Under the pieces are notes generated by a model. The model worked only from the letters and a program-made list of their open reading frames with translations. It searched no databases and had not been told where the DNA came from. Of a stretch of DNA of 64,000 nucleotides, positions 49,740 through 58,498 are shown piece after piece. The position numbers and the translations under genes are program-made. Location: NCBI GenBank assembly GCA_963791225.1, contig CAWBRV010000002.1, forward strand, positions 1 through 64,000, read 5' to 3'. Each line of letters opens with the position of its first letter. Position 1 is the first letter of the stretch. This DNA comes from PALSA-612 sp963791225. Lineage in GTDB: Bacteria; Actinomycetota; Thermoleophilia; Gaiellales; Gaiellaceae.

Positions 49740-50576
49740 GTGATCGCGATCATCGGCGGTCTGGGCGCCGCCCTCGCCTGGGCAGTGACGACGCTCTGCT
49801 CGACGCGGGCGAGCCGCACGATCGGCGCGCTGCCGACGCTCGGCTGGGTGATGCTCGTCGGGCTCGTGCCCACGATCCCCGCCGTGCTCGTGGCCGGCGG
49901 CGATCCACCGCAGGAAAGCTCGCTCGGCTGGCTGGCGGCCTCGGGCTTCGGGAACGTCGCCGGGCTCGCGCTCGTGTACGCGGCCGTGCGGCGGGGGAAG
50001 ATCGGGATCGTCGCACCGATCGCCTCGACCGAGGGCGCGGTCGCGGCGCTGCTCGCGGTCGCGCTCGGGGAGCAGATCTCACCGGGAGTCGGCGCCGCGC
50101 TCGGCCTCGTGGTCGTCGGCGTCGTCCTCGCCGCAGCCGCCCGCGGGACCGAGGGGCGGACGCCGCCGGTCGCGATCGGGCTCGCCTGCGGCGCGGCGCT
50201 CGCCTTCGGCGTCAGCATCTACGCCACCGGCCGGGTGAGCCAGGAGCTGTCGATCGCGTGGGCGATCCTGCCCGCGCGCCTGGTCGGCGCCGTGCTGATC
50301 ACGCTGCCGCTGGCCGCAACGCGGCGCCTGCGACTTACCCGCTCTGCGGCGCCCTTCGTCGTAGCCACGGGTCTGGCGGAGGTCGCCGGCTTCGCCTGCT
50401 ACGCCGTCGGTGCCAGGCACGGCATCGCGATCGCGGCCGTGCTCGCCTCGCAGTTCGCCGCGCTCTCCGCGATCGGCGCCTACATCTTCTTCCGGGAGCG
50501 GCTAAGCCGGGTGCAGATCGCCGGCATCGTCGTGATCGCCCTCGGCGTCGCCGTGCTCAGCGCGCTGCGCGCCTGA
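49740..50576 (+). CDS. EamA/DMT-type transporter
   Basis: 278 residues with ten helices in two EamA halves: IIGGLGAALAWAVTTLCSTR and, in the second half, IGLACGAALAFGVSIYATGR; each half ends in the typical IxxRExxS-like segment (IAVALGEQISPGVGAALGLV; YIFFRERLSRVQIAGIVVIA). Exports or imports a small metabolite. GTG at 49740, six bases after the gnd stop, so likely co-transcribed. The 3' end overlaps the convergent SRPBCC gene by 75 bases. Confidence 0.85.
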   Translation: MIAIIGGLGAALAWAVTTLCSTRASRTIGALPTLGWVMLVGLVPTIPAVLVAGGDPPQESSLGWLAASGFGNVAGLALVYAAVRRGKIGIVAPIASTEGAVAALLAVALGEQISPGVGAALGLVVVGVVLAAAARGTEGRTPPVAIGLACGAALAFGVSIYATGRVSQELSIAWAILPARLVGAVLITLPLAATRRLRLTRSAAPFVVATGLAEVAGFACYAVGARHGIAIAAVLASQFAALSAIGAYIFFRERLSRVQIAGIVVIALGVAVLSALRA

Positions 50577-51122
50577 GCCCTCAGCCTCGGCCCGGATCGC
50601 CTCGAGCAGGCGCCGCATCGCGAGGCGGACGCCGATCCGCACCACGAACCAGGACATGCCGAGCGTCGAGCGCATGTCGTCGTCGGTCGCGCGCACGCGC
50701 AGCTCGCAGCCGAGCAGGGTCCGCCCGCCACCCTGCGGGATGAGCGTGAACTCGACGACGGCCTTGAGCGAGCCGGGCTCGTCGAACGTGTCGAACTCGT
50801 CCGGCCGGAGCTTCGCCACGCCCCGCTCGACGGTGCTGTAGCGGCCGGCGATACCGATCACCCGCCGAACTCCCGGCTGGGCTGCGAGCTCGACCGGGCC
50901 CGCGTCGGCGGCCAGCAGCCGGTCGAGCGTCCTCGACGCCGGCGGCTCGCCCTCGAGCCGGTGCCGCGCGTCGTCGAGGCCGCTCACCAGGCCGACGAAG
51001 CGGTCCGACGAGATGTCGGTGTCACCGATCGCCTCGTAGGTGCGGGTTGCGTCGGCCGCGACGACGACGTGCTCTGCCAGCGTCTCGTCGGCCTGCGGGA
51101 GATACCGGTCGGTGGCGGCCAC
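50502..51122 (-). CDS. SRPBCC-fold protein
   Basis: 206 residues. AEHVVVAADATRTYEAIGDT starts an SRPBCC/polyketide-cyclase-like fold (RVIGIAGRYSTVERGVAKLR, LKAVVEFTLIPQGGGRTLLG). The last ~25 residues (EHGDAEGDHDDAGDLHPA) are antisense to the EamA gene and look non-native, so the stop may have been lost and replaced downstream. Ligand unknown. GTG at 51122; an upstream dimethylformamidase-like gene ends 10 bases away. Confidence 0.7.
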   Translation of the reverse strand: MAATDRYLPQADETLAEHVVVAADATRTYEAIGDTDISSDRFVGLVSGLDDARHRLEGEPPASRTLDRLLAADAGPVELAAQPGVRRVIGIAGRYSTVERGVAKLRPDEFDTFDEPGSLKAVVEFTLIPQGGGRTLLGCELRVRATDDDMRSTLGMSWFVVRIGVRLAMRRLLEAIRAEAEGSGAQRAEHGDAEGDHDDAGDLHPA

Positions 51123-51131
51123 CGCGCCAGC

Positions 51132-52576
51132 CTAGCCGGGCGCGCGAACGAGATCGGCCATCGCGTTCCGCATGAACCGCTGCAGCCGCCGGTCGCCGTG
51201 GCCGGTCAGGTCGTCGAGCGCGACGGCGAAGCGGATCGACCCGCTGCTGAAGACACGTGCGCCCGACGGCGCCACGTAGCGAACGCCGTCCGCGTTCACG
51301 TGGTTCGGGAGCGATGCGTGGAAGAGCACGGTCACCGAGCCCGGCGGTTGGCAGTCGTCGGACGCCGAGTCGTACTCGTAGCCGACGAGCCCCGGCAGGA
51401 CGTCGGCCGGGCGGAAGCCTGTGCCTCTGAACCACGGGTCGGTCGGGGTGATCGCGGCGCCGACGGCGGTGTAGCCTGCGCGGCCGATCTCACCCCACAT
51501 GACGCCGAGCAGCGTGCACTCGGGTCGAGGCGTCGCCAGCTCGCGGAATCGCACCGTCTTCAGCGCCGGGTTGGTCTCCGGATCGCGGTTGCCCGAGCGG
51601 TATTCGACGATCGTCCGCCGCCCGTTTTGGTACCGCATCTGCCAGTACCCCGTGTTCGCACCCATGAACGCCAGGTCGACGCCGGCATCGCGGGCCGCCT
51701 CCAGGCCGTCGCGGATCGCCTTCGTCCAGTACTCGTTGTGCCCCGCAGTCATCACGAGCCGGTGACGGAGTAGCTCGGACGGGTCGCGATCGGTGTCGAC
51801 GTCAGTCGTGTAGGCGACGTCATATCCGTTCCGCTCGAGGAAGCGCGCGAGCGGGAACTCCCATGCGGGCGGCAGGTTCGCGCCGTGGCCGCCCGCCGCC
51901 GGCAGCCCGCGGAGATCGTAGGGCCGGTCGAAGGAGGCGTGGTCGTCGCCGACGCCGGTGTGATTCAGTACAGACCGCTTCCACCCCAGCGGTTGTACGC
52001 CTGCCAGGTGTTGACGGCCGCCTGGACGAGGACGGCCGATCGCCTCGACGGCGGCGCACGGACGACGAACGGGACCCAGGAGCCCCGACCGGCGAGCGGG
52101 CCGGAGCGAATGACGAGCTCCGCCAGGTAGTAGCCACTCACCCAGCCGTCGCCGATCGGCACGATGTCCGAGACCGGCCAGGAGAGCCGCAGGAAGCCGG
52201 TCGCCGGGTCGGGATCCCGGAGCGGGCGCGCCGCCGCCCCGTGCGCGACGCATTGCCGGCACGGCATCCGCCGGCCGCCCGTGCCGCGGTACCAGCCGAT
52301 CCGGAAGACCTGCACGCGGTAGTGGAGGCCCTGCGCACTCGAGACGTGGAGGTGCAGCGTGTCCCCGGGGGCGACGCTCACCTCGGAGGCATAGCCCTCC
52401 AGCGCGTGACGCGGAGCGAGGCGCAGTCGCCAGGCGGTCGTCCCCGGCCGGGCGTTCTCGACGAGGACCGCGTTCGCCGCGGAGGCGGACGAGTGCGACA
52501 CCGGGACCCACCCAGCCGACACGGAAACGGCGAGAACGGCGGCTCCGGCCGCCGACAGGACGTGGATCCGCGCCAT
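51132..52576 (-). pseudogene. N,N-dimethylformamidase beta-subunit-like secreted protein, frameshifted
   Basis: Frame 1 (from 52576) begins with a signal peptide (LSAAGAAVLAVSVSAGWVPV) and a beta-sandwich domain, reaching VNTWQAYNRWGG before TGA at 51965-51967. The conserved continuation NHTGVGDDHASFDRPYDLRG ... YDVAYTTDVDTDRDPSELLR, TAGHNEYW, FMGANTGYWQMR runs in another frame to 51132. One base is missing (or two are extra) around 51966-51968. The downstream motifs match the catalytic-type large domain of the dimethylformamidase beta family, common as a secreted actinobacterial protein of unknown substrate. Rejoined length is about 480 residues. Confidence 0.75.
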
Positions 52577-52632
52577 CGAGCGCGTCGAGCGTACCGCCCT
52601 GTCACCTGAGGCGGTCTCTAGAGTGTCTGACG

Positions 52633-53865
52633 GTGCATGGCTGCGTCCTGATCAAGTTCGGCGAGATCGTGCTGAAAGGGCGGAACCGCTCGCTCTTCTA
52701 CGGCCAGCTCCGCCGGAACGTCGTCCGGCTGCTCAAGGATCTCGGGCCGCTCGAGCTGCGCCAGCGCGGCGGGGCGCTCGCCGTGCTCTCGCCCGCATCC
52801 TCGGATGTCCTCGTCGCGCGTGCGCGGGAGCTGCTCGGCGCGAGCCTCCTCCACCCGGCGCTCGTGCTCGAGAAGACGCCCGAGGCCGTCTGCGCTGCGG
52901 CAATCGAGCTCCTCCGCAGCCGGCCCGGCGCGACCTTCGCGGTGCGCGCCCGCCGCCGCGACAAGGCCTTCCGGCTCGACTCACGCGAGCTCGCGACCAC
53001 GATCGGCCGCGCCGTGCAGGACGAGCTCGGCCTCGCGGTCGACCTGACCCGCCCTGACCTCGAGATCTTCGTCGAGGTCGACAAGCGCGAGATCTTCGTG
53101 TTCACGGCGAAGATCCCAGGCCGCGGCGGGCTGCCGGTCGGGGTCTCGGGACGAGCGCTCGTGCTCCTGTCCGGCGGGATCGACTCGCCCGTGGCCGCCT
53201 ACCGGGCCATGAAGCGCGGCCTGCGCTGCGACTACGTCCACTTCAGCGGGCGGCCGTACACGGGGCCCGAGTCGATTTACAAGTCCTACGCCCACGTCGC
53301 CACACTCGACCGCTTCCAGGGCGGCTCGAGGCTCTTCGTCGTCCCCTTCGGTGTCGCGCAGCGCCGGATCGCCGCCGCCGGAGCGGGGCGGCTGCAGGTC
53401 CTCACCCAGCGGCGCCTAATGCTGAAGGTCGCCTCGGAGCTCGCGCGCCGCGAAGGCGACGAGGCCCTCGTCACGGGCGACTCGCTCGGCCAGGTCTCGT
53501 CGCAGACGCTGCACAACATGAGCGTCGTCGAGCGCGCCGCCGATCTACCGGTCCTGCGACCGCTCGTCGCCTGGGACAAGGCCGAGATCGTCAGGGAGGC
53601 CGAGGACATCGGCACTTACGCTGTGTCGAAGCTCCCCGCCGAAGACTGCTGCACGCTCTTCGCGAGCCGGCTCGCCGACACCCGGGCGGCGCCCGAGAGG
53701 CTGAACACGCTCGAGGCCCGGCTCGATCTCGCCGAGACGGTGGCGGAGCTCGTCGCAGCCGCCGAGCTCGTGCGGCCACGACCCGGGCGCCCGATCGCCG
53801 CCGAGAATTCCGCTGCTCCCGAGCCGATTTTACAGTCGGCTTACACTGGGGATATCCAGAGTTGA
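52633..53865 (+). CDS. thiI: tRNA 4-thiouridine synthase ThiI
   Basis: 410 residues. N-terminal ferredoxin-like domain (VLIKFGEIVLKGRNRSLF), THUMP domain (about 55-165), and the PP-loop pyrophosphatase LLSGGIDSPVAAYRAMKRG near 178. LVTGDSLGQVSSQTLHNM and PAEDCCTLF are further family motifs. The C-terminal rhodanese domain of the E. coli type is absent. It adenylates U8 of tRNA for sulfur insertion and can feed thiazole synthesis. GTG at 52633. Divergent from the dimethylformamidase-like gene. Confidence 0.93.
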   Translation: MHGCVLIKFGEIVLKGRNRSLFYGQLRRNVVRLLKDLGPLELRQRGGALAVLSPASSDVLVARARELLGASLLHPALVLEKTPEAVCAAAIELLRSRPGATFAVRARRRDKAFRLDSRELATTIGRAVQDELGLAVDLTRPDLEIFVEVDKREIFVFTAKIPGRGGLPVGVSGRALVLLSGGIDSPVAAYRAMKRGLRCDYVHFSGRPYTGPESIYKSYAHVATLDRFQGGSRLFVVPFGVAQRRIAAAGAGRLQVLTQRRLMLKVASELARREGDEALVTGDSLGQVSSQTLHNMSVVERAADLPVLRPLVAWDKAEIVREAEDIGTYAVSKLPAEDCCTLFASRLADTRAAPERLNTLEARLDLAETVAELVAAAELVRPRPGRPIAAENSAAPEPILQSAYTGDIQS

Positions 53866-53891
53866 TTCGCGGAACCGACCATGGAGGCAGG

Positions 53892-54632
53892 ATGAGCGAC
53901 CACCGCCCAGCGTTCGCTCGTGCCCGGACGACGCTCGTCGCCGCCTCGGTGCTCGTCTGCGGGCTGGCGGCGGCGACCGGTGCGCTGGCGGCAAAAGGCG
54001 CTCCTCCCGCGACCGCCCGGGACCTCGCCCAGACCTATTTCTCGAACACGCTGACGCGCGCGGAGGTCGTGTCCGTCGTCGGCCGGGTCGTGCACGATTT
54101 CCGTATCGACGAGGGACGCGTGACCGCAGTCAGGCAGGGCGCGATCGACCTGCTCGAGCGCGACGGCACCCGTCAGACGATCGCCGTCGGGCCGCAGACG
54201 CAGATCTTCGGCGGTGGACGCGTCGGCATCCCGTTCATCCTGCGCGGCACGCGCGTCGTGACGCTCCGGGACAACGACGGCCCGGCGACGCTCGTCCGCC
54301 CCTCCGCGACGGCGCGGCAGCTCGGCAAGAGCCTCTTCGGCGCTGCACTCGTCCGGGCGGAGGTCGTCACGTACGCGGCCAGGACGCCACACGACGTCCG
54401 CATCGACGAGGGGAAGATCGTCGCGGTGCGCGTGGGCGCGATCACGCTCCTCGAGCGGGACGGCACCCGGCAGGCGATCGCGGTCGCCACGAGCACGACC
54501 GTGACCGAAGGCGGGCAGGTCGTGGACACGAGCGCGATCGTCCGCGGCCAGACGGCGATCGCCGTCCGCGACGGAGACGGCCCTGCCACCCAGCTCTACC
54601 TCGCCGCCGGCATCCTGGGGATCGGCCGGTGA
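53892..54632 (+). CDS. Secreted protein with two tandem homologous domains
   Basis: 246 residues. Signal peptide ARTTLVAASVLVCGLAAATG. Two ~100-residue repeats follow: LAQTYFSNTLTRAEVVSVVG ... GAIDLLERDGTRQTIAVG and LGKSLFGAALVRAEVVTYAA ... GAITLLERDGTRQAIAVA, clearly a duplication. No family recognised. ATG at 53892; a TACACT hexamer (53843) lies upstream. Its stop overlaps the response-regulator start (GTGA), so it probably supplies the sensory or effector side of the two-component system. Confidence 0.75.
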   Translation: MSDHRPAFARARTTLVAASVLVCGLAAATGALAAKGAPPATARDLAQTYFSNTLTRAEVVSVVGRVVHDFRIDEGRVTAVRQGAIDLLERDGTRQTIAVGPQTQIFGGGRVGIPFILRGTRVVTLRDNDGPATLVRPSATARQLGKSLFGAALVRAEVVTYAARTPHDVRIDEGKIVAVRVGAITLLERDGTRQAIAVATSTTVTEGGQVVDTSAIVRGQTAIAVRDGDGPATQLYLAAGILGIGR

Positions 54633-55369
54633 ACTCGGGCGGCTCGGGTGGCTCCGGGCAGATGCTGATCGGAGGGAGGACGATCCCCTCGACCCGTGCG
54701 ACCGGCGGGATGATCATGCTCGTCGAGGACGAGGAGTCGGTCGGAACGCTCGTCCGCACCTACCTCGATCGCAACGGCTTCCGCGTCCTCTGGGTGCGGA
54801 CCGGGGAGGAGGCGCTGGCCGAGTTCACGCGCCACCCGGTCCGGCTTGTCGTGCTCGACATCGGGCTGCCCGGCGTGGACGGCTTCGAGGTCTGCCGGCG
54901 CCTGCGGGCGCGCTCGGCGGTCCCGATCATCATGCTCACCGCCCGCGACGAGGAGCCCGACCGGGTGGCCGGTCTCGAGATCGGCGCCGACGACTACGTG
55001 CCGAAGCCGTTCTCGCCGCGCGAGCTGCTCGCCCGCGTCAAGGCGATCCTCCGGCGCGCCGAGCCGGCGCCGCGCGAGAACATGCTCGCGCTCGGCGACG
55101 TGACGATCGACGTCGAGGGGCGGGAGGTCACCGTCGACGGTCAGCAGGTCGAGCTGACCGCCAAGGAGTTCGACCTGCTGACGTACTTCGTCGAGAGCCC
55201 GGGCGTCGTGCACTCGCGCGACCGGCTGCTCGACCGTGTCTGGGGGATGAGCTACCCGGGCGGTACCCGCACGGTCGACGTCCACGTCGGCCAACTGCGG
55301 CGCAAGCTCGCCCGGCCGGAGCTGATCCGCACGGTGCGCGGAGCCGGGTACAAAGCCGTCGGGCCGTGA
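54629..55369 (+). CDS. OmpR-family response regulator
   Basis: 246 residues. Receiver domain (about 28-142) with acidic pair EDEE, phospho-Asp in RLVVLDIGLPGVDGFE, and Lys in VPKPFSPRELL. Winged-helix DNA-binding domain (about 152-245) with LTAKEFDLLTYFVESPGVV and GYKAVGP end. GTG at 54629 overlaps the upstream stop; later ATGs at 54662 or 54710 would fit the domain start better. A histidine kinase follows after 65 bases. Confidence 0.92.
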   Translation: MNSGGSGGSGQMLIGGRTIPSTRATGGMIMLVEDEESVGTLVRTYLDRNGFRVLWVRTGEEALAEFTRHPVRLVVLDIGLPGVDGFEVCRRLRARSAVPIIMLTARDEEPDRVAGLEIGADDYVPKPFSPRELLARVKAILRRAEPAPRENMLALGDVTIDVEGREVTVDGQQVELTAKEFDLLTYFVESPGVVHSRDRLLDRVWGMSYPGGTRTVDVHVGQLRRKLARPELIRTVRGAGYKAVGP

Positions 55370-55385
55370 GTGTCCGGCCCGCGTG

Positions 55386-55472
55386 CTCGCGGTTCCTTGG
55401 CCGCCGCTGACGGTGCGGGGCCGGAGGGGACGGTGTGAGTAACACGGAGCCGGAGAGCACCGCACCCTCACC
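55386..55472 (+). repeat. Leader repeat shared with 7773-7860 (copy 2)
   Basis: Sequence spanning the ribosome site and GTG of the histidine kinase matches the region before the second hypC-like gene: 37 of 42 core bases (55411-55452), with shared GGCCGGAGGG and GTGTGAGTAACACGG. Both proteins therefore begin V-S-N-T. Confidence 0.5.
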
Positions 55473-56862
55473 GTCGCGGTCGCCGGGGTCGTTCCCGCCG
55501 CTCTGGCGGCGCATCTTCCTCGCCACCGTCCTGATCGTGATCGCGTCGATCGGGATCGCGTTCGGCGTCGGCGTCCTGCTGACGCGGAACGCGGTCGAGA
55601 CGGCCAACATCGACGGCCTTAACCGCCAGGCAGAGCTGATCAAGAACCAGGAAGAGAGCGCGATCCTGCCGTTCAGCGCAGCCAGGCTGAGCCGGCTGCG
55701 CTCGTTCCTCGGCAATCAGCACGAGCAGATCGCGGTCTTCCGCCTGAACGCTCCGCCGTTCTACCTCCCCGACTCGCAGCTCGCCGACCTGCGTTCCCTC
55801 AAGGCCGCCAAGGGCACGGTCACCAAGGACGGCGCCCGCTACATCGACGCGGCGGCCGCGAGCATCAAGAACCGCCCCGGCTACGCCTTTCTCCTGCTTC
55901 GGCCGTCGAGCCTGAAGGCGTCCGGCTGGAGCCCGTTCCTGCGCGCGCTCCTGATCGCCGGCGCGATCGGCGCCGCGCTCGCCGCGCTCGGCTCGGCCAT
56001 CCTCGCCCGCTGGATCGCCGGACCTGTGCGGCGCGTGGCCCAGGCCAGCCGCAGCCTCGCCGAGGGCGTCTCGCCCGACCCGGTGCCGCTCGGCGGCTCG
56101 GCGGAGCTCGCGATGCTGGCGCAGACCTTCAACGACATGGCCGCCCAGCTCAACCGGGCGCGCGAGGCGGAGCGGAACTTCCTGCTCTCAGTCAGCCACG
56201 AGTTGAAGACGCCGCTGGCGGCGATCAGAGGCTATGCCGAGGGGCTCGAGGACGGCGTCTTCTCCGGCGAAGAGGCCGCGGCGACGATCCGGGAAGAGGC
56301 CCGGAGGCTCGAGCGGCTCGTCCGCGACCTCCTCGACCTAGCGCGGATGAACCGGCGCGAGTTCGTCGTCCACCACGCGCGAATCGACCTCGGCGAGGTC
56401 GCCCGCGAGGTGGCCCGCCGCTACGAGGCGGACGCGCGCGCCGCGGGCGTCGAGCTCGATTGTGTGGCCGCTTCGCCGGCGCCGGCGATCGCCGACATGG
56501 ACCGGGTGCTGCAGATCGTGTCCAACCTGGTCGAGAACGCGCTTCGCTCGACGCCTGCGGGTGGCCGTGTCCACGTTCGCGCCGAGAGCGGCCTGCTCGT
56601 CGTCGAGGACACCGGCGTCGGCCTGCCTCCCGAGGACGTGCCGCACGCGTTCGAGCGCTTCTATCTCCACGACCGCAACCCGGACGGGCGCTCCCGGATC
56701 GGCTCCGGTCTCGGGCTCGCGATCGTGAAGGAGCTGACCGAGCGGATGGGCGGCACGGTGTCGGTCGACAGCGAGGTCGGCCGCGGGACGACGTTCGTCG
56801 TCCGGCTGCCGGTTGATCCAGTCGGCAGCCGGACGGACGAGCTCGAGCCGGTTGCCGGCTAG
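55435..56862 (+). CDS. Sensor histidine kinase (HAMP, HisKA, HATPase)
   Basis: 475 residues. Helices at about 27-49 and 162-184 enclose a ~110-residue exterior sensor domain. HAMP follows (GPVRRVAQASRSLAEGV), then HisKA SVSHELKTPLAAIRGYAEGL with the phospho-His, N-box NLVENALRSTPAGG, G1 DTGVGLPPED, F-box ERFYLHD and G2 GSGLGLAIVKEL. It pairs with the regulator upstream. GTG at 55435 follows GGAGGGG within the leader repeat. Its stop overlaps the convergent stop of the next gene (CTAG). Confidence 0.92.
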   Translation: MSNTEPESTAPSPSRSPGSFPPLWRRIFLATVLIVIASIGIAFGVGVLLTRNAVETANIDGLNRQAELIKNQEESAILPFSAARLSRLRSFLGNQHEQIAVFRLNAPPFYLPDSQLADLRSLKAAKGTVTKDGARYIDAAAASIKNRPGYAFLLLRPSSLKASGWSPFLRALLIAGAIGAALAALGSAILARWIAGPVRRVAQASRSLAEGVSPDPVPLGGSAELAMLAQTFNDMAAQLNRAREAERNFLLSVSHELKTPLAAIRGYAEGLEDGVFSGEEAAATIREEARRLERLVRDLLDLARMNRREFVVHHARIDLGEVAREVARRYEADARAAGVELDCVAASPAPAIADMDRVLQIVSNLVENALRSTPAGGRVHVRAESGLLVVEDTGVGLPPEDVPHAFERFYLHDRNPDGRSRIGSGLGLAIVKELTERMGGTVSVDSEVGRGTTFVVRLPVDPVGSRTDELEPVAG

Positions 56863-57263
56863 CCAACCTTCGTGAACTTGCCGCCGAGAATCGTCCGGCG
56901 TCCGACGCACGTGTCGGCGTAGCGGGTGAACTTCAGCGTCTTGCCTTTCAGGGACCAGCCGTAGCGCCCCACTGCCTGCGATCCCTTGCAAGCGGCCGGA
57001 CCGGTCTCCTTCTGGAACGTGATTTTGCTTCCGGCGATCGTCGCGTGGCCGGTGACGAGCAGTTGGCCGCCGTTCCCGACGTGCTTCTGGATCTCGTACT
57101 CCCCGGACTTCACGATCCGGATCGCCCACTCGCCGTTCAGGTTCGACGGCGACGCTCCCTTCACGGTCGTCGTGTAGATGCCCGTGATCGATCCCGACGC
57201 CCAGGCGGCGCTCGAGGCGATCAGCGCTGCACCTGCCACGAGCGCGATCAGTCTCGTCTTCAT
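56859..57263 (-). CDS. Small secreted protein, function unknown
   Basis: 134 residues with signal peptide LIALVAGAALIASSAAWASG. The mature part is beta-rich (GEWAIRIVKSGEYEIQKHVG, LLVTGHATIAGSKITFQKET) with two cysteines (CKGSQAVGRYGWSL; DTCVGRRTIL). It resembles lipocalin-like small secreted proteins but no family is assigned. Located 23 bases after argH on the same strand; probably not part of the pathway. Confidence 0.7.
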   Translation of the reverse strand: MKTRLIALVAGAALIASSAAWASGSITGIYTTTVKGASPSNLNGEWAIRIVKSGEYEIQKHVGNGGQLLVTGHATIAGSKITFQKETGPAACKGSQAVGRYGWSLKGKTLKFTRYADTCVGRRTILGGKFTKVG

Positions 57264-57286
57264 GGCGCGCAGTGTCGCAGAAGGAT

Positions 57287-58498
57287 CTACCAGCGGGCCC
57301 GAGCGTCGACGAGCGCGTCGTGGACGCCGCCCGGTCCCGGCGCGGGGCGCGGCCCCGCCGCCGGTGCGGCGAACGTGCCGGCACGGACCTCGGCGGCGAC
57401 TCGCTCGTGTGCGTCGCGAAACGGCACGCCGTCGGCGACGAGGGCTTCGGCAGCGTCCGTGGCGAGTAGCAATGGGTCGGCGGTGGTGGCGGCGAGCCGG
57501 CTGCGGTCGAGCTCGAGCTCCTGGACGAGCACGGTCAGCGCGGCGAGCGTGCCGGCGAGGTCGCGGCGGGCGGCGAACACCGGCGTCTTGTCCTCCTGCA
57601 GGTCGCGGTCGTAGGCGAGCGGCAGGCCCTTGAGGACGGCGAGCAGGCCTGCGAGCCGGCCGAGGGCCGTTCCCGCCTTGCCGCGGGCGAGCTCGGCGAC
57701 GTCCGGGTTCAGCTTCTGCGGCATCATCGACGAGCCCGTCGCCGCGGCCTCCGGCAGCCGGACGAAGCCGAACTCGCTCGTCGCCCAGAGGCAGAGCTCC
57801 TCGCCGATCCGCGAGAGGTGCGAGTGGCAGACCGCGCAGGCGTAGAGGTAGTCGAGCGCGAAGTCGCGGTCCGAGACGGCGTCCAGCGAGTTCCGCATCT
57901 GGCCCGCCGGGGCCGGCAACGGCAGGGTCGAGCCGGCGAGCGCGCCGGCGCCGAGCGGGGACGGGGCCGCCTGTGCGCCGGCGAAGCGGAAGCGCTCGCG
58001 GTCGCGCTCGAGCATCTCGACCCACGCGAGCAGGTGATGCCCGACCGTGACCGGCTGCGCCCGCTGGAGGTGGGTGTAGCCGGGCATCGGCGTGTCCGCG
58101 TCGGCCTCGGCCCGGTCGAGCACGGCCGGGGCGAACCGCTCGATCCACTCCACCGCCTCCCGGGACGCGTCCTCGACGTAGAGCCGGAACGCCGCCGCGA
58201 CCTGGTCGTTGCGCGAGCGGCCTGCGTGGATCTTCCGGCCGACCGGCCCGAGCAGGCGCTCGATCGCCGAGTGGACGTCTTCGTCCGACGGGTCGAGATC
58301 GTCGGGAGTGATCGCGGCCAGCCGCTCCGACACGTCGGCCAGTTCCTCGTCGGTGAGCAGACCGGCGGTGTGGAGCCGCCCCGCGTGGATGCGCGTCGCC
58401 GCGATGTCGTAGGGAAGGAGCTCCCAGTCGTCCGCCTTCAGGAACGACCAGACCTCGGGCGCGAGCCCGGCGCCGACCCGCCCCGACCATAGCGTCAC
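57287..58498 (-). CDS. argH: Argininosuccinate lyase
   Basis: 403 residues, shorter than the common ~460. Motifs: SEDVHSAIERLLG-type segment near 93, KIHAGRSRNDQVA, PGYTHLQRAQPVTVGHHLLA and the fumarase-superfamily loop TGSSMMPQKLNPDVAELARG with the catalytic Ser. Splits argininosuccinate into arginine and fumarate, the last step of the pathway. GTG overlaps the argG stop (GTGA). Last arginine gene of the operon. Confidence 0.93.
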   Translation of the reverse strand: MTLWSGRVGAGLAPEVWSFLKADDWELLPYDIAATRIHAGRLHTAGLLTDEELADVSERLAAITPDDLDPSDEDVHSAIERLLGPVGRKIHAGRSRNDQVAAAFRLYVEDASREAVEWIERFAPAVLDRAEADADTPMPGYTHLQRAQPVTVGHHLLAWVEMLERDRERFRFAGAQAAPSPLGAGALAGSTLPLPAPAGQMRNSLDAVSDRDFALDYLYACAVCHSHLSRIGEELCLWATSEFGFVRLPEAAATGSSMMPQKLNPDVAELARGKAGTALGRLAGLLAVLKGLPLAYDRDLQEDKTPVFAARRDLAGTLAALTVLVQELELDRSRLAATTADPLLLATDAAEALVADGVPFRDAHERVAAEVRAGTFAAPAAGPRPAPGPGGVHDALVDARARW

